In this document: piece by piece, positions 54,993 to 64,000 of the stretch | How the letters are laid out: every line of letters starts with the position of its first letter | How positions within the stretch are numbered: the first letter of the stretch is position 1 | Assembly (NCBI GenBank): GCA_965221445.1 | Contig: CBDCSF010000013.1 | Span: 124,001-188,000 of the forward strand | From: MPNP01 sp965221445 | Lineage (GTDB): Bacteria > Pseudomonadota > Alphaproteobacteria > Rhodobacterales > Rhodobacteraceae | DNA: 64,000 bases | Direction: 5' to 3' | The notes under the pieces: model-generated | The model's input: only the letters and a program-made list of their open reading frames with translations | The model's database searches: none | What the model was told of the DNA's origin: nothing | Program-made: the position numbers and the translations under genes

Positions 54993-56800
54993 TGGCTAAG
55001 TTTGTGAAAGGAACGACAGAAGAGCCTCAAATACGGTTTCCCGGTGAAATGATCCGCCTGGCTTTTTGTGGAGCAAGGAAAAGTGGCAAGTCCACCTTGT
55101 TAATGCATCTGATCAATACCACCAAAAGAAAAATACCTGATGGGCTCCATGACAAAACTCATTCAGATTTTCAAACTCCAGATGATCTCAAGTGGCATTA
55201 TTTTTCAACACCCCGACGCAAATATGTAGTTGCTGATATACCAGGAACGGATAAGCAATTGAACAATTTGGTTACCGCTACTTCCATTGCGGACGTTGCT
55301 GTTATTATCACAGACGCCAGCAAGGGTGTCCAGCCTCAAACTAGACGCCAAACCTACCTCGCCAAACTGATGGGTATTCGTAAATTCATCCATGTTGTTA
55401 CCAAAATGGATCTTTGTAATTTTCAGCAAGAGTACTTTAATACTGCGTGCCAGGATTTAATGAACTTTGCTTCAAGTATTGACCTGTTTGATATCACGGC
55501 AATTCCTGTTTCTCCAAAGAGTCAGACGTATCGTTCAATTCTACCGAAAGGCCTTGGTTGGTTTGACGGACCATTACTTTGTGAAACTTTCGAGTCCATA
55601 GATACAAATTGTTCAAAATTTTCTGTGTTCCGAATGGCTGTACAACAAGTCTATACATCCAATGAAAATCACAAACTTCTGCGTGGAAATGTGAACTCCG
55701 GGATCATATCAGTGGGTAGTGATGTCAGGATTGAACCAGGTGGACAAACATCAAAAATCACGCAGATATTTGGTCCAGGTGGCTCATTGGAGAAGGCTTC
55801 CACTGGTCAATCAATCAGTCTTGAACTAGTGGATGATCTAAAGGTGATTCGGGGCACTTTGCTGGGAAATCCATTAAATTCCTCGACAGTTTCCGACCAA
55901 TTCGCTGCCAAAATCATATGGCTTGATGAATATCCGATGATTATAGGACGGAATTATGAAATCAGAATGCATACAGCCCAAGCTAATGCATGGGTAACTG
56001 AGCTTAGTCATATTATTGACCTTGATACGCTTGAGACACATTCAGCAGATGAATTATCCTGCAACCAAGTGGGTTATTGCAATATTTTAACAGATCGAGA
56101 TCTTGCTTTTGATTCCTACGAAGACAACAGATTCACAGGATCCTTTCTGCTCATTGACAAACAGTCCAATAACACCGCTGGAGCAGGAATCATTAACTGT
56201 CCTTTAGTAAAATCAGCGAATCTTACTTGGCAACATATGTCCATAAACAAGAAAGAACGCTCATTGGCCCTAAAACAGAATCCGATGGTTTTTTGGTTTA
56301 CAGGACTTTCAGGAGCTGGCAAGACAACTGTTGCCGATAGATTAGAAAAAAAACTACATGCGATGGGAATGTATACCTACCTTATTGATGGCGACAATGT
56401 CAGACATGGTTTAAACCGCGACCTTGGCTTTACCAAGAGGGATCGTGTTGAGAATGTCAGGCGTGTGGCAGAATTGGCAAGACTGATGGTTGATGCTGGT
56501 CTTGTCGTGATTGTGGCTCTCATATCACCTTTCAGGACTGAACGTGAGATGGCACGAGAACTGTTTGAAAGTGGTGAATTTATAGAAATCCATGTAAGCA
56601 CCCCCCTCCAAGTGTGCCAACAGCGTGATTCTAAAGGTTTATACAAAAAAGCATTAAAAGGAGAACTTCCAGACTTGACGGGTATCGGTTCTTCTTATGA
56701 AGAACCTCTAGCCCCTGATATAAAGATTGATTGTACAATGAATGATCCAGACAGTCTTGCTGAACAAATTATTATATTCCTTGAATCAAAAGGACAATAA
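54992..56800 (+). CDS. cysNC: CysN-CysC fusion: ATP sulfurylase GTPase subunit (divergent) plus APS kinase
   Basis: The 602-residue protein has an N-terminal CysN domain (P-loop GARKSGKST at residues 27-35, DIPGTDK at 82-88, TKMD at 137-140, then beta-barrel domains) and a C-terminal APS kinase from about residue 425 (FTGLSGAGKTTVADRL, DGDNVRHGLNRDLGF, RDSKGLYKKALKG). APS kinase motifs are intact, so PAPS should be produced. The GTPase is unusual: typical CysN has DTPGHEQ and NKMD, while here the His is Thr and the Asn is Thr. The start ATG 54992 overlaps the cysD stop by one base; a TTG one codon upstream is not needed. Confidence 0.93.
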   Translation: MAKFVKGTTEEPQIRFPGEMIRLAFCGARKSGKSTLLMHLINTTKRKIPDGLHDKTHSDFQTPDDLKWHYFSTPRRKYVVADIPGTDKQLNNLVTATSIADVAVIITDASKGVQPQTRRQTYLAKLMGIRKFIHVVTKMDLCNFQQEYFNTACQDLMNFASSIDLFDITAIPVSPKSQTYRSILPKGLGWFDGPLLCETFESIDTNCSKFSVFRMAVQQVYTSNENHKLLRGNVNSGIISVGSDVRIEPGGQTSKITQIFGPGGSLEKASTGQSISLELVDDLKVIRGTLLGNPLNSSTVSDQFAAKIIWLDEYPMIIGRNYEIRMHTAQANAWVTELSHIIDLDTLETHSADELSCNQVGYCNILTDRDLAFDSYEDNRFTGSFLLIDKQSNNTAGAGIINCPLVKSANLTWQHMSINKKERSLALKQNPMVFWFTGLSGAGKTTVADRLEKKLHAMGMYTYLIDGDNVRHGLNRDLGFTKRDRVENVRRVAELARLMVDAGLVVIVALISPFRTEREMARELFESGEFIEIHVSTPLQVCQQRDSKGLYKKALKGELPDLTGIGSSYEEPLAPDIKIDCTMNDPDSLAEQIIIFLESKGQ

Positions 56801-56801
56801 T

Positions 56802-56847
56802 GGGAACCTCTTTTGGAACTCATGGAATTGAATTAAAAGAGGTTCCC
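56802..56847 (+). terminator. Long perfect hairpin after cysNC, probable terminator
   Basis: GGGAACCTCTTTT (56802-56814) pairs perfectly with AAAAGAGGTTCCC (56835-56847) over 13 bp across a 20-base loop. It begins one base after the cysNC stop codon and lies between convergent operons. The T-run after the stem is weak (TTAATT), but the A/T-rich base of the stem gives some U-tract character when read in either direction. Confidence 0.65.
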
Positions 56848-57192
56848 TTAATTGAGGTACCCAAACTACTTTCCGAATGGTAAATTATACCAAATCTTTT
56901 TATCTGTTCTCCTAATTTATCCTAACCCTTTCAGTATGAATCTAAAAATAGATGGAGGACATCGAAACCTAACAGTTTATTGGCCTTGGTGGTAGTCCTG
57001 GATATAAGCCGATACTGGATGTTGTGGTAGGCGGTGGTCTCTGGCACGGTAGGGATTCTTTCTTTTAGTTGTTTTATACGTAGCATGTTTGCGTGGAATA
57101 ACACCCGTATAAAATAGCCCTATAATTTGCCACAAAAAACGGATAACCTCAAGCAATCATGGGGTAGGTTTACTCTTGATTCTACAATGGCT
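56848..57192. other. Convergent intergenic region
   Basis: About 345 bases separate the end of the plus-strand PKS-cysD-cysNC operon from the end of the minus-strand RND pump gene. No gene or tRNA was found. A GT/GG-rich patch at 56978-57050 (TTGGTGGTAG, GTGGTAGGCGGTGG) stands out from the AT-rich surroundings but I cannot assign it. Confidence 0.4.
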
Positions 57193-60100
57193 CTACTCCT
57201 TCCTACCATCAAAAATCATGACCATGGCTGGCATAAGGAAAAGAACATACAAACCCGACATGATAAGACCACCAAGTATACTTGTAGCGAAGGGAACCAT
57301 ATACAAAAGAACATCACTGCGTTCATAAAGCAAGGGGGATAATCCAAGAACCGTTGTCAAGCTAGTGAGAAATACTGGCCTGAACCTCAGGCGTGTAGCA
57401 GACACCAATGCAGCTACAGCCGGGAGAGATGGTGACTCTCTTCGTATCAACCCATAACGGTCAAGGAGAACCAGGCCATCGTTTACCACAACACCGGAAG
57501 CGGCAATTATACCAAAAACTGACATGAAGGTAAAATTCCAGCCAAGAATCAAATGCGCAAGAACCGCACCTACAAAGGTTAATGGAATACCAGTGGCTGC
57601 AATAATCGGCTTCCAATAACTCTGCAGGAAAGTTGCCATCAACAGGTAGATTGCCAACAGGGATAATGGAACGAGTATACTCAATGTTTCCAAGGTATCC
57701 CTTTCATCCAGTGCTGCCCCAGCCCGATCAATAATTAGGTCGGGATATTTTTCTGATAATTCCCTGATAATTCCATTTTCAAGTAGATTTCTGGCACTTC
57801 GAGGTGTAATTGTTGCCGTATCGGCTTTTGCATGAACGTATACAACCCGGTTACCATCAAGTTGTGTAATCTCTACAAATTCCTGCTTTTCGACAATTCT
57901 GGCAATCGCTGACAATGGGGCCTGTCCCGAACCAGGACGGTCCAGACGAATATTGCTTAAATCACTGATACTGCTTCGGCTCTGCACGGGATAATTGACA
58001 ATAACCTTCACTTGCTCATTTCCACGCTGCAATCTCTGAACCTCAAGACCATAAAGCCTAGCCCGCAATTGTGTGCCAATATTGGCGGGGGTGAATCCTG
58101 CAACTTCCCCTTCAGGAGTGATTTGAATTTCAAATTGCCGATTACCCAATTTTATATTGTCCGTGATGTCAAAAATCCCGCTTATGCTTCTCATTTCGGC
58201 CTTGATACTTCTTGCAGCATCCTGCATTACCGCAAAATCTTCATGCCTAAGTGAGTATGAAAGGTTGGGTTTGCTCTTTAAAGGTGTTGCATAAAATTCA
58301 ACATTCTCGATTTGGTCAATTTGGCCTACAAATTGCCGCCAAACCCTTTCAATTTCAAGAATCCCGGCAGAACGGTTTTCCTTGTCAAAAAGTTGTGCAT
58401 TCACCATGGCAATATTTTCGCCATAGCGATCATGCTCATCGGCTCTAGTTGTTAGAATGGATCCCACAATCGTACTGATTGATTTGATGGCTTTGCCCTC
58501 GAATTCATCGTTGACCATTAACGCAGTATCCCGAAAATGTTCGGTGATTCTCTTAGTGACCACGAATGGAGTTCCTGCTGGCATTGTGATCTCGACCCGG
58601 ATAGTGTTACTTGCACCTTCACGACCATCTCCCAAAACTATGGGAATAGCCTCGAAACGGAGCAACAAAATGCTCCCTACTACTAGGAAAACTGTCAGTA
58701 GCAATGAAAGTAAACTATTGCGAACTGCCCATGAGGCAGTTGACAGGACAACGGTATCACGCAACCTGTTCAAATTTTTTCGAACTGTTTTTTGCCAATT
58801 GCTGAGTGGTGGTGCACTCCACGGTTTTTTCTTGGCAAGATGAGCTGGTAAAATTAGAAAAGTCTCAAGTAGTGATATTGCCAAAACAATCACAGCAACA
58901 ATCGGAATCACCTTGACCACCTGCCACAAACCGGTATCGATGAACATGAGGGGTAATAGGGCCAATATTGTCGTGATCGCACCTACAAACAGTGGTCCAA
59001 AAACCATACGGGCTCCAGATATCGAAGCTTCAAGTCCTGATACCCTTTCTTTGCGGTGGGCAATAATGCTTTCTCCTACTACTACGGCATCATCAACTAC
59101 AATGCCTACCAGTAGAAAAAATGCGAACAACGTGCCCTGATTCAATGTAAGGCCAGCAGGGTGAAAGAGAGCAAGGGAACCAATGAATGAAAGGGGAATG
59201 CCTAACGTTATCCAGAATGCAGATCGCAAGTCAAAAACAGCAGCAAGGCATACAAAAACGAGGACAGCGCCGATAATGGCGTTATCAATTATACCTCGCA
59301 AATTATCGAATGTTTTCGCTGCATCGTCATCCCAGATGACTTGATTGATCCCATCTGAAAGATCATATCCGGAAAGAAACTCCTTTACTGTATTGCTGAT
59401 CCTCAGTTGAGAATGATTCGATGCCGCATCCACCTGGACAAATACTGCAGGTGCTCCATCAAGTTCAGTTGATACACGTTCATCAACAAAGCCGTCCCTG
59501 ATTTCAGCGACATCCTCAAGTCTGACAACAGTACCATCAAGCCTCGTGATAAGAGGTATGTTACCGAATTCATCTCCGAACTTTTTTTTGGCAATGATGT
59601 TCAAGGAAATATCACCGGCCGAAGAACGAAGATTTCCAAAACTCAAATTTAGTGAATTTGATCTGATTACCTTGGCCAAGTCCCTGATATCAAGACCATG
59701 CCGTCTGAGATTTTCCTCATCCAACTCAATACTTATTTCCCTGTCTCTGGTACCGGTAATTCTAACATGGGTTATCCCCGGCAAGGACTGAAGATGGTTT
59801 TGTAGTCTTTCAGCCTCTCCACGCAATTTATTCTCGGTTCTGTTTGATGAGTACAGGGCAATGGTCATGACAGGGCTAACATGACGAAAAAGCTCAATTT
59901 CTGGCTGATCGGCATTCAATGGCGGGAAACTTTCTAGCGCAGCTACCGCATTCGCTACATCTTCAAGAACATTTTTAGCATCAGTAAATGTTTCTACGGA
60001 TATCTCGACATATCCTACATTGTCTTTTGCAATGCTTTCGACACGGTCCACACCTTCAATTCCTACAACTGCTTTCTCCAGGAATTGGGTTATGTCTTCA

Positions 60101-60318
60101 AAAACCTCTTCTGCCGATGATCCTGGTGAGGGAACTGTTATAGAAATTTTACCTGGGCTGATTTCAGGCAAATTCTTCACAGTCAGCTGTGATCCGGCAA
60201 TAATACCGGCAATAATGAGGAAGGCCATCATTAGATTTGCTGCCACTGAATTGGCAGCAAAATATGCAATCAATCCACCTGTCGGTCGAGCACTACTATT
60301 CGCAATATTATTATTCAT
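57193..60318 (-). CDS. RND-family efflux pump inner-membrane transporter (AcrB-like)
   Basis: The 1041-residue protein has the RND plan: one membrane helix, a large periplasmic loop, then a multi-helix bundle, repeated twice. TM4 has LLVGIVVDDAVVVGESI with the paired Asp of the proton relay; the second half has IIAASGVVVNDGLVLLDRYG. It exports amphiphilic compounds with a membrane-fusion partner and an outer-membrane channel (none encoded here). The start has AGGGGGG upstream. It is the last gene of an operon with the fusion protein (12-base gap), downstream of the reductase-sulfotransferase gene, so its cargo may be the sulfated product. Confidence 0.95.
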   Translation of the reverse strand: MNNNIANSSARPTGGLIAYFAANSVAANLMMAFLIIAGIIAGSQLTVKNLPEISPGKISITVPSPGSSAEEVFEDITQFLEKAVVGIEGVDRVESIAKDNVGYVEISVETFTDAKNVLEDVANAVAALESFPPLNADQPEIELFRHVSPVMTIALYSSNRTENKLRGEAERLQNHLQSLPGITHVRITGTRDREISIELDEENLRRHGLDIRDLAKVIRSNSLNLSFGNLRSSAGDISLNIIAKKKFGDEFGNIPLITRLDGTVVRLEDVAEIRDGFVDERVSTELDGAPAVFVQVDAASNHSQLRISNTVKEFLSGYDLSDGINQVIWDDDAAKTFDNLRGIIDNAIIGAVLVFVCLAAVFDLRSAFWITLGIPLSFIGSLALFHPAGLTLNQGTLFAFFLLVGIVVDDAVVVGESIIAHRKERVSGLEASISGARMVFGPLFVGAITTILALLPLMFIDTGLWQVVKVIPIVAVIVLAISLLETFLILPAHLAKKKPWSAPPLSNWQKTVRKNLNRLRDTVVLSTASWAVRNSLLSLLLTVFLVVGSILLLRFEAIPIVLGDGREGASNTIRVEITMPAGTPFVVTKRITEHFRDTALMVNDEFEGKAIKSISTIVGSILTTRADEHDRYGENIAMVNAQLFDKENRSAGILEIERVWRQFVGQIDQIENVEFYATPLKSKPNLSYSLRHEDFAVMQDAARSIKAEMRSISGIFDITDNIKLGNRQFEIQITPEGEVAGFTPANIGTQLRARLYGLEVQRLQRGNEQVKVIVNYPVQSRSSISDLSNIRLDRPGSGQAPLSAIARIVEKQEFVEITQLDGNRVVYVHAKADTATITPRSARNLLENGIIRELSEKYPDLIIDRAGAALDERDTLETLSILVPLSLLAIYLLMATFLQSYWKPIIAATGIPLTFVGAVLAHLILGWNFTFMSVFGIIAASGVVVNDGLVLLDRYGLIRRESPSLPAVAALVSATRLRFRPVFLTSLTTVLGLSPLLYERSDVLLYMVPFATSILGGLIMSGLYVLFLMPAMVMIFDGRKE

Positions 60319-60330
60319 GCAAATACCCCC

Positions 60331-61425
60331 CTAATTACCAACGGGAATTGATGTCACAGTCATACCATCATGTGTATTGGCTGGAATATCAATTACGATA
60401 CCATCGCCGGCATCGAAAGACTTTACCACCAACAAACCATTATTGCGGGCAAGAATCTGGGGTTTGAAAGATTCTAATTGGCCATTACGAACGAGCCAGA
60501 CTTGACCAAGCGATTTTTCTGATCTTTCGGGGAGTAGAAAAACATTATCTTCGGTTGGTCCAATGATTTCAACCTCTACAAATGTATTGGGTAATGGGTA
60601 ATCCGAGTGGTTCAATTCAGAATCAAATTTAATGTATACTGTTGCAAGTCTGCTTTTTGGGGCAACTATTGAACTTATACCTGTTACAACACCACTCAAC
60701 TCTTCTGTTGTAGTCCTTACATTAGCGGAAAGACCAATAATGGGATCCAGTGTTAGAATATCCTGCATTTCGATTGGTACGTCCACGCGGATTGAATCAG
60801 GCCTGTATGCCAAACCCAAGATTGATGTGATCCCGGTGGTTTCGGCTGTACCTGCCAATTCTCCAATCTCTACGGATGAGGAAATAACCCTGAAGCTAAA
60901 TGGAAGGGAGAGTTCGGTTTTAGCTAATTGCAATCGTGCAAGATCCAGTTGAACACTTGCCTGATTTCGCAGGGCCTCTTGTCGACCAAAATCTACTCCA
61001 AGACTCTTTTGTTTTTCAAGTTCAATTTCATGAACTGCAAGTTCATATTCTGCACCTTCCATCTCAAGTGCGTAAACCCTTGGGTCAATCTTGATAAATA
61101 CTTCATTGGCTTCAATTGTACTGCCGGGTTCAAATTTTGGAGAAACCCAAATCACTCGACCCTTTACTTCAGATGTTATGGTAACTCTTTCTTTCAGGTT
61201 AATTGTTCCAGTAGTATTAAGCCGGAAATTATAACTTTGACTCTCAGGTTGCATGACAGTGACTATGGGCGATTGCTTCTCCCTAGTAGTTCCATTTTCA
61301 ACAATTACAACCTGCTCAGGAGCGCGTGCGAAATATATTGCTATAGCAATGATACCAACTATGCCGGCAATCTGGAGATAACCTATCCAATTGCTGCGAT
61401 TACCTTTTGAGGCTTCTTTTTCCAT
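60331..61425 (-). CDS. RND efflux membrane-fusion (periplasmic adaptor) protein
   Basis: The 364-residue HlyD/AcrA-type adaptor has an N-terminal membrane anchor (GYLQIAGIVGIIAIAIYFA, residues ~18-36), a barrel/lipoyl segment (TGTINLKERVTITSEVKGRVIWVSPKFEPGSTIEANEVFIKIDPRVYALEMEGAEYELAVHEIELEK shortened hairpin), and beta-barrel regions including LPNTFVEVEIIG. The coiled-coil hairpin is short. AGGAGGG precedes the start by about eleven bases. It couples the downstream RND pump to an outer-membrane channel encoded elsewhere. Confidence 0.92.
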   Translation of the reverse strand: MEKEASKGNRSNWIGYLQIAGIVGIIAIAIYFARAPEQVVIVENGTTREKQSPIVTVMQPESQSYNFRLNTTGTINLKERVTITSEVKGRVIWVSPKFEPGSTIEANEVFIKIDPRVYALEMEGAEYELAVHEIELEKQKSLGVDFGRQEALRNQASVQLDLARLQLAKTELSLPFSFRVISSSVEIGELAGTAETTGITSILGLAYRPDSIRVDVPIEMQDILTLDPIIGLSANVRTTTEELSGVVTGISSIVAPKSRLATVYIKFDSELNHSDYPLPNTFVEVEIIGPTEDNVFLLPERSEKSLGQVWLVRNGQLESFKPQILARNNGLLVVKSFDAGDGIVIDIPANTHDGMTVTSIPVGN

Positions 61426-61538
61426 ATGAATAATGCCCTCCTAACCCAAACCCAATATTAATTTACCCAATTGAAAAATGTAATTGTATTTAAGGAAATG
61501 ACTAATCTTGGTTGTTCTAGAAAGGTCTTTGAGTCTAA

Positions 61539-64000
61539 TCACAATGGAAACAACCCCCTTTGGTTGGCAAATTTCAGGTAGAAATCAAATGCTTTTGAAA
61601 TATCATCTGATGATATGCCAAAATCAGTAATATCATACTGATGCCTTGATTCTTTCTTTCGTGCACATTCTTGCTTAGTCAGCCAAGTTTGCATATTTGC
61701 CAAGGATTGGTCATCCAATTCCCATTCGAAATTGTCATAGATATTGTGTACAGTTTCAATTGGATCCTTGACCAGATCCTGATAATGAATATCCATGAAT
61801 CGATTATCAAGTTCGGTGGACGATTCCCGCATAGCCATACCCTGGTTGAGCATGTCACTCATAAATGCTAACTGCTCAATGCCGATGTCAATTCGAGATA
61901 TTTCATCCCCAAAAATGGTACGCATCCTTTCAATAAAACTGAACCAAGAGCCCATGAATGAATCTGGTGCCCGATGGGTCTGGATAAAGACTGCATCCGG
62001 GTAAGTTTCAAACAAGATCGCCAATTCCTTAAGATGAAAGGGCATCTTGAGTAGCCAGTAACGTTGATCATGTGGAAATTTCTTTTTGCGTTGCCAACTG
62101 AAATGTTGCAGGATACGACGATGATGACGATAGGCTTCCCTTGATCCTGTATTAAGTATCCAGTCAGCATAACCTGGTACTTTATTTACTACTGTAAAAA
62201 TCCAGCTCGTGAAGGCTAGGTTTAGAAGATAAAAATCCTCTTCTGGCTCATCAGGATTAACGTCATGCAAGCCTGCAAATTTTTCTTGAAGGCCAATCGC
62301 TTCGGAAATCGCTTTGAAATTCTTTCTACGGGGATCATGGTTTGTCCATGCAACATCCCCGTAATTCCCATCAAGAAGAACCGGATCATTCATTTCGTAA
62401 CGAAGTGGGGACCAGAACCTTTGCCCCTTAGACATCAACCTGTGTAAAAGGGTTGTTCCAGTTCTATTGATACCGATGATAAATACCGGTTTTAAGATTT
62501 TTTCAGTTTGAATATCAGGAAAGCATTTGAGTTCGTAGGTCAACTCGGCATTTTTCAACAAATTACGTGAGATAATATATGCGTTGCTTGAAAACCTTCG
62601 TCTCGACAGTTTTTCCTTGGGAGTTGATTTGAGAGACTTGATATATTGCTGAACTGCATTTTGCATCCATTCTGGAAAAGCGGTTTCATAAGGGATTTGC
62701 AGTTTTGTGGTATGTTCTGCAGCTCGTGCAAGTATAGGGCCGGTCTCCAATTCAGGTTCTGGAACTGCCCATGGCCATTGATCCGGATTATTACAAATCC
62801 AGTTGTAGGTTTGGTTATGATTGATGACGAGTGGGGGCCAGCGCAAATCAAATCCACAATCTTTTCGAATGAACTTATCACTGATAGGTTGACCAACGTT
62901 ATTTGAACGATTGTTAAAAATATAGGGTTGTAAATAGTCAAGCAAGGGCCAGTAACTATAAAGCGGTGATTCACTCCCACGGGTTTTACACGCCTGCCTA
63001 AACTCTTGGTAAGAAACCTCCCTGAAATTAATACCAAAATCACTGTATTTCAATTCCTCAAATTCTGGATTTGGGTTGCTGCAATGATAAATTGAGTATA
63101 TTTTCTGCGGATTGAATGAAATCGCAGTACAGATACGGGCAAGTATATCTGCCGGCTCCTTATACATATGTGGTGAAAGACCCTGAGGAATCATTTTCAA
63201 ATCCAAGGCTGCCCCAAATATACGACAACTGATATCGTAGGCATGATTGTAGCCATTGCTTGCCATATGGGTTTTTGGCAACCGAAAAATTGTTGCCGGC
63301 ATCGTGCTGTATTGGGCGTATCTGATGGCCTGTTCACTCACGAGCTTGCTCCAGAGATATCCAACGATGTTAATGGGAAACTTTCTCTTCATTTCATCAA
63401 TATCCGGCATTTGGGTATCTGAAATAAAGTGACTTGAGTATTCCTTGGCAAAACCAAAGAAATATGCCGGAAATACCCCGAGTGTTGACGTGTAGAAAAG
63501 ATTTTTCAAACGATTTTTCAAACAGAGTTCCAGTATTGATGTCATACTTCTGGTATTGATTTCACGTATTTTATCATATGAAGCAATGAGCGTTACATCT
63601 GCGGCAAGATGATAGACAGCATCAATCTGTGAACATAGGTTATCAAAAAGATTCTCGTTAAGCCCGAACTTTTCATGTGTAATATCACCAGATATGGCCT
63701 TGATTCGGCCCGAATGATTGTCATCCCAGATATCTGCTTCAATCAAGGCATCTTTAATCCGATTATATGCCATTTCATCATTGTCCGCACGTACAAGGCA
63801 ATGGACAATGAGATCTTCTTTTTGTTGCAGTAATTCCCTGAGCCAAAAACGGCCGATCAACCCTGTTGCACCGGTTAAAAAAACATTCCTGAATGCGTCT
63901 GCACGTATTGCAGCATCTGGTTTCGATCCAACAAGTACCTTGCGGACTGATGCCCTAATCATGTCAAGATCCTGCTTGCATTTAGGCGGAAGTGTACCTT
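61539..64000 (-). CDS. Thioester reductase-sulfotransferase fusion (5' end outside window)
   Basis: The frame stays open to the window edge, beyond the first internal ATG at 63962; the extra residues (LPPKCKQDLDMIRASVRKV) look like the linker that normally joins a carrier domain to a reductase, so the full protein is probably larger. Visible domains: an NAD(P)-binding thioester-reductase/fatty-acyl-reductase domain (FLTGATGLIGRFWLREL, YHLAADVTL, YTSTLGVFP, GYLWSKLVSE as YxxxK), a ~200-residue linker, and a C-terminal sulfotransferase with the PAPS-binding loop FIIGINRTGTTLLHRLM. Expected chemistry is reductive release of a carrier-bound acyl chain and sulfation of an alcohol. It leads the operon with the RND genes. 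Confidence 0.88.
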   Translation of the reverse strand, partial: GTLPPKCKQDLDMIRASVRKVLVGSKPDAAIRADAFRNVFLTGATGLIGRFWLRELLQQKEDLIVHCLVRADNDEMAYNRIKDALIEADIWDDNHSGRIKAISGDITHEKFGLNENLFDNLCSQIDAVYHLAADVTLIASYDKIREINTRSMTSILELCLKNRLKNLFYTSTLGVFPAYFFGFAKEYSSHFISDTQMPDIDEMKRKFPINIVGYLWSKLVSEQAIRYAQYSTMPATIFRLPKTHMASNGYNHAYDISCRIFGAALDLKMIPQGLSPHMYKEPADILARICTAISFNPQKIYSIYHCSNPNPEFEELKYSDFGINFREVSYQEFRQACKTRGSESPLYSYWPLLDYLQPYIFNNRSNNVGQPISDKFIRKDCGFDLRWPPLVINHNQTYNWICNNPDQWPWAVPEPELETGPILARAAEHTTKLQIPYETAFPEWMQNAVQQYIKSLKSTPKEKLSRRRFSSNAYIISRNLLKNAELTYELKCFPDIQTEKILKPVFIIGINRTGTTLLHRLMSKGQRFWSPLRYEMNDPVLLDGNYGDVAWTNHDPRRKNFKAISEAIGLQEKFAGLHDVNPDEPEEDFYLLNLAFTSWIFTVVNKVPGYADWILNTGSREAYRHHRRILQHFSWQRKKKFPHDQRYWLLKMPFHLKELAILFETYPDAVFIQTHRAPDSFMGSWFSFIERMRTIFGDEISRIDIGIEQLAFMSDMLNQGMAMRESSTELDNRFMDIHYQDLVKDPIETVHNIYDNFEWELDDQSLANMQTWLTKQECARKKESRHQYDITDFGISSDDISKAFDFYLKFANQRGLFPL

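Overview
The window reads as a low-GC alphaproteobacterial chromosome. The trp-moa-moe-gltX-gltA block, the rplU-rpmA-obgE-proB-proA block, monothiol glutaredoxin next to BolA, an IalB-type periplasmic protein, a DUF882/L,D-transpeptidase pair and an AcpXL-like acyl carrier protein all point to Alphaproteobacteria, with a Rhodospirillales-like flavour. The base composition, about 40% GC by eye, is closer to marine or host-associated lineages of that class. No rRNA or species marker is present, so genus cannot be given.

Layout. 1-9.2 kb: end of a coiled-coil gene with perfect 141-bp repeats, zapA, grxD-bolA, a LysR regulator, a short-chain dehydrogenase, glnE plus a small partner gene, and a type II restriction-modification pair lying between imperfect direct repeats. 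9.2-15.1 kb: gltA, an intact IS5-family element with terminal inverted repeats and a TTA target duplication, a HEPN-motif protein, and a gltX swollen by in-frame tandem repeats. 15.2-24.1 kb (minus strand): aminotransferase, ppiD-like chaperone, trpE, trpG, trpD, trpC, moaC, moeA, packed with short gaps and overlaps. 24.2-33.7 kb (mostly plus strand): cupin, GNAT, tRNA-Ser(CGA), pstS-pstC-pstA, rplU-rpmA-obgE-proB-proA. 33.8-39 kb: cell-envelope genes (DUF882, L,D-transpeptidase, lpxD, acyl carrier protein, ketoacyl synthase). 39-41.1 kb: a P-loop ATPase with ankyrin repeats, preceded by the surviving 3' tail of a lost paralogue. 41.2-46 kb: IalB-like protein, CNNM/CorC protein, XerD-like recombinase, a secreted hypothetical and a tiny membrane protein.

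46-64 kb holds the most interesting locus: a probable biosynthetic gene cluster. A single-module, fully reducing type I polyketide synthase (KS-AT-DH-degenerate MT-ER-KR-ACP, no thioesterase) is followed by cysD and a cysN-cysC fusion, which would supply PAPS. Facing them is an operon encoding a thioester-reductase/sulfotransferase fusion (cut by the right window edge), an RND membrane-fusion protein and an RND pump. The simplest reading is a pathway that builds a reduced acyl chain, releases it reductively as an alcohol, sulfates it with PAPS and exports it. The reaction order and product are inference; the domains and gene order are read from the sequence.

A second theme is recent in-frame tandem duplication inside genes: 141-bp units in the coiled-coil gene, and 75-bp units at two separate places in gltX.
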